Assembly (NCBI GenBank): GCA_045804265.1
Contig: JBJMNK010000066.1
Span: 1 to 12,967 of the forward strand
From: JABFXC01 sp045804265
GTDB taxonomy: Bacteria; Gemmatimonadota; Gemmatimonadetes; Gemmatimonadales; Gemmatimonadaceae
Direction: 5' to 3'
DNA: 12,967 bases
Made by a program: the position numbers and the translations under genes. Shown one piece after another: positions 12,798 to 12,967 of the stretch. The stretch's first letter is position 1. Each line of letters starts with the position of its first letter. The notes beneath the pieces are model-generated. The model saw only the letters and a program-made list of their open reading frames with translations. It was not told the DNA's origin and did no database searches.

Positions 12798-12967
12798 CTA
12801 GCCCCTCACGGGCGCATTTCGCGCTTCATCCGGTCGAGCCGCGTCGTCGCCCGCCCGACCGCCCTCCCGGAACCGACTCAGGGCGTCGATGACGGGCTCC
12901 GGAACGGCGACGGCCGCGAAGGTCGTCGAATCGACCGAGACGAGCACGAAACTCCCCGACGCATGCC
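12798..12967 (-). CDS. C-terminal fragment of an unidentified gene, possibly a 4HBT-type thioesterase
   Basis: A minus-strand frame enters at the right edge and ends at TAG (12798-12800), eight bases before ispH. The 56 visible residues begin ASGSFVLVSVDSTTFAAVAV and continue PEPVIDALSRFREGG before a charged tail. Third codon positions are strongly GC, like the neighbours, and the other two minus-strand frames give Arg-rich nonsense. FVLVSVD followed by a PEPV segment resembles the C terminus of acyl-CoA thioesterases of the hotdog (4HBT) fold, but too little is visible to be sure. It is probably the upstream member of the ispH operon; the purine-rich GAGGGG near its stop may serve ispH translation. 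Confidence 0.5.
   Translation of the reverse strand, partial: HASGSFVLVSVDSTTFAAVAVPEPVIDALSRFREGGRAGDDAARPDEARNAPVRG

Overview
The window is GC-rich, roughly two-thirds G+C by eye. It carries 13 recognisable genes, two of them cut by the window edges, and no rRNA, tRNA, transposase, phage or CRISPR signal. The combination points to a Gram-negative environmental bacterium, most likely Gemmatimonadota: tandem DUF4097 beta-repeat proteins, several OmpA-type and DUF4398-type lipoproteins, a poly-HAMP chemoreceptor, and a long plant/cyanobacterial-type IspH. This assignment is an inference and was not tested by a search.

Layout. Positions 1-1375 (+): two consecutive DUF4097 proteins, the first truncated at the left edge, closed by a perfect 17-bp bidirectional terminator. 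Positions 1452-3113 (-): an operon of a DUF4398-type lipoprotein, an OmpA-family lipoprotein and pterin-4a-carbinolamine dehydratase. Positions 3233-4354 (+): a radical SAM protein of the spore-photolyase-like (Rv2578c-like) family, divergent from that operon. Positions 4355-4666 have no gene but hold a striking long hairpin built from GGAGGCAC-like units. Positions 4667-7103 (-): a second OmpA-family lipoprotein and a GT-C (family 39-like) membrane glycosyltransferase. Positions 7215-9599 (-): a small PstS-like periplasmic binding protein followed by a methyl-accepting chemotaxis protein, ending in a terminator. Positions 9793-12967 (-): a tight cluster of a possible thioesterase tail, ispH, a mutarotase-like protein and an SGNH hydrolase.

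Functionally the window mixes envelope genes (lipoproteins, OmpA anchors, DUF4097 proteins, glycosyltransferase), one sensory pair (binding protein plus chemoreceptor) and metabolic enzymes (IspH for isoprenoids, PhhB for pterin recycling).

The most unusual signal is not a gene. The non-palindromic octamer CGTTAGGC occurs exactly 12 times on both strands, against roughly 0.5 expected by base composition. It lies inside genes, at a stop codon and in the loop of a terminator hairpin. Every in-frame TTA leucine codon I could find lies inside a copy. The density (about one per kb), the lack of strand bias and the terminator placement resemble DNA uptake signal sequences of other bacteria. That role is a hypothesis.
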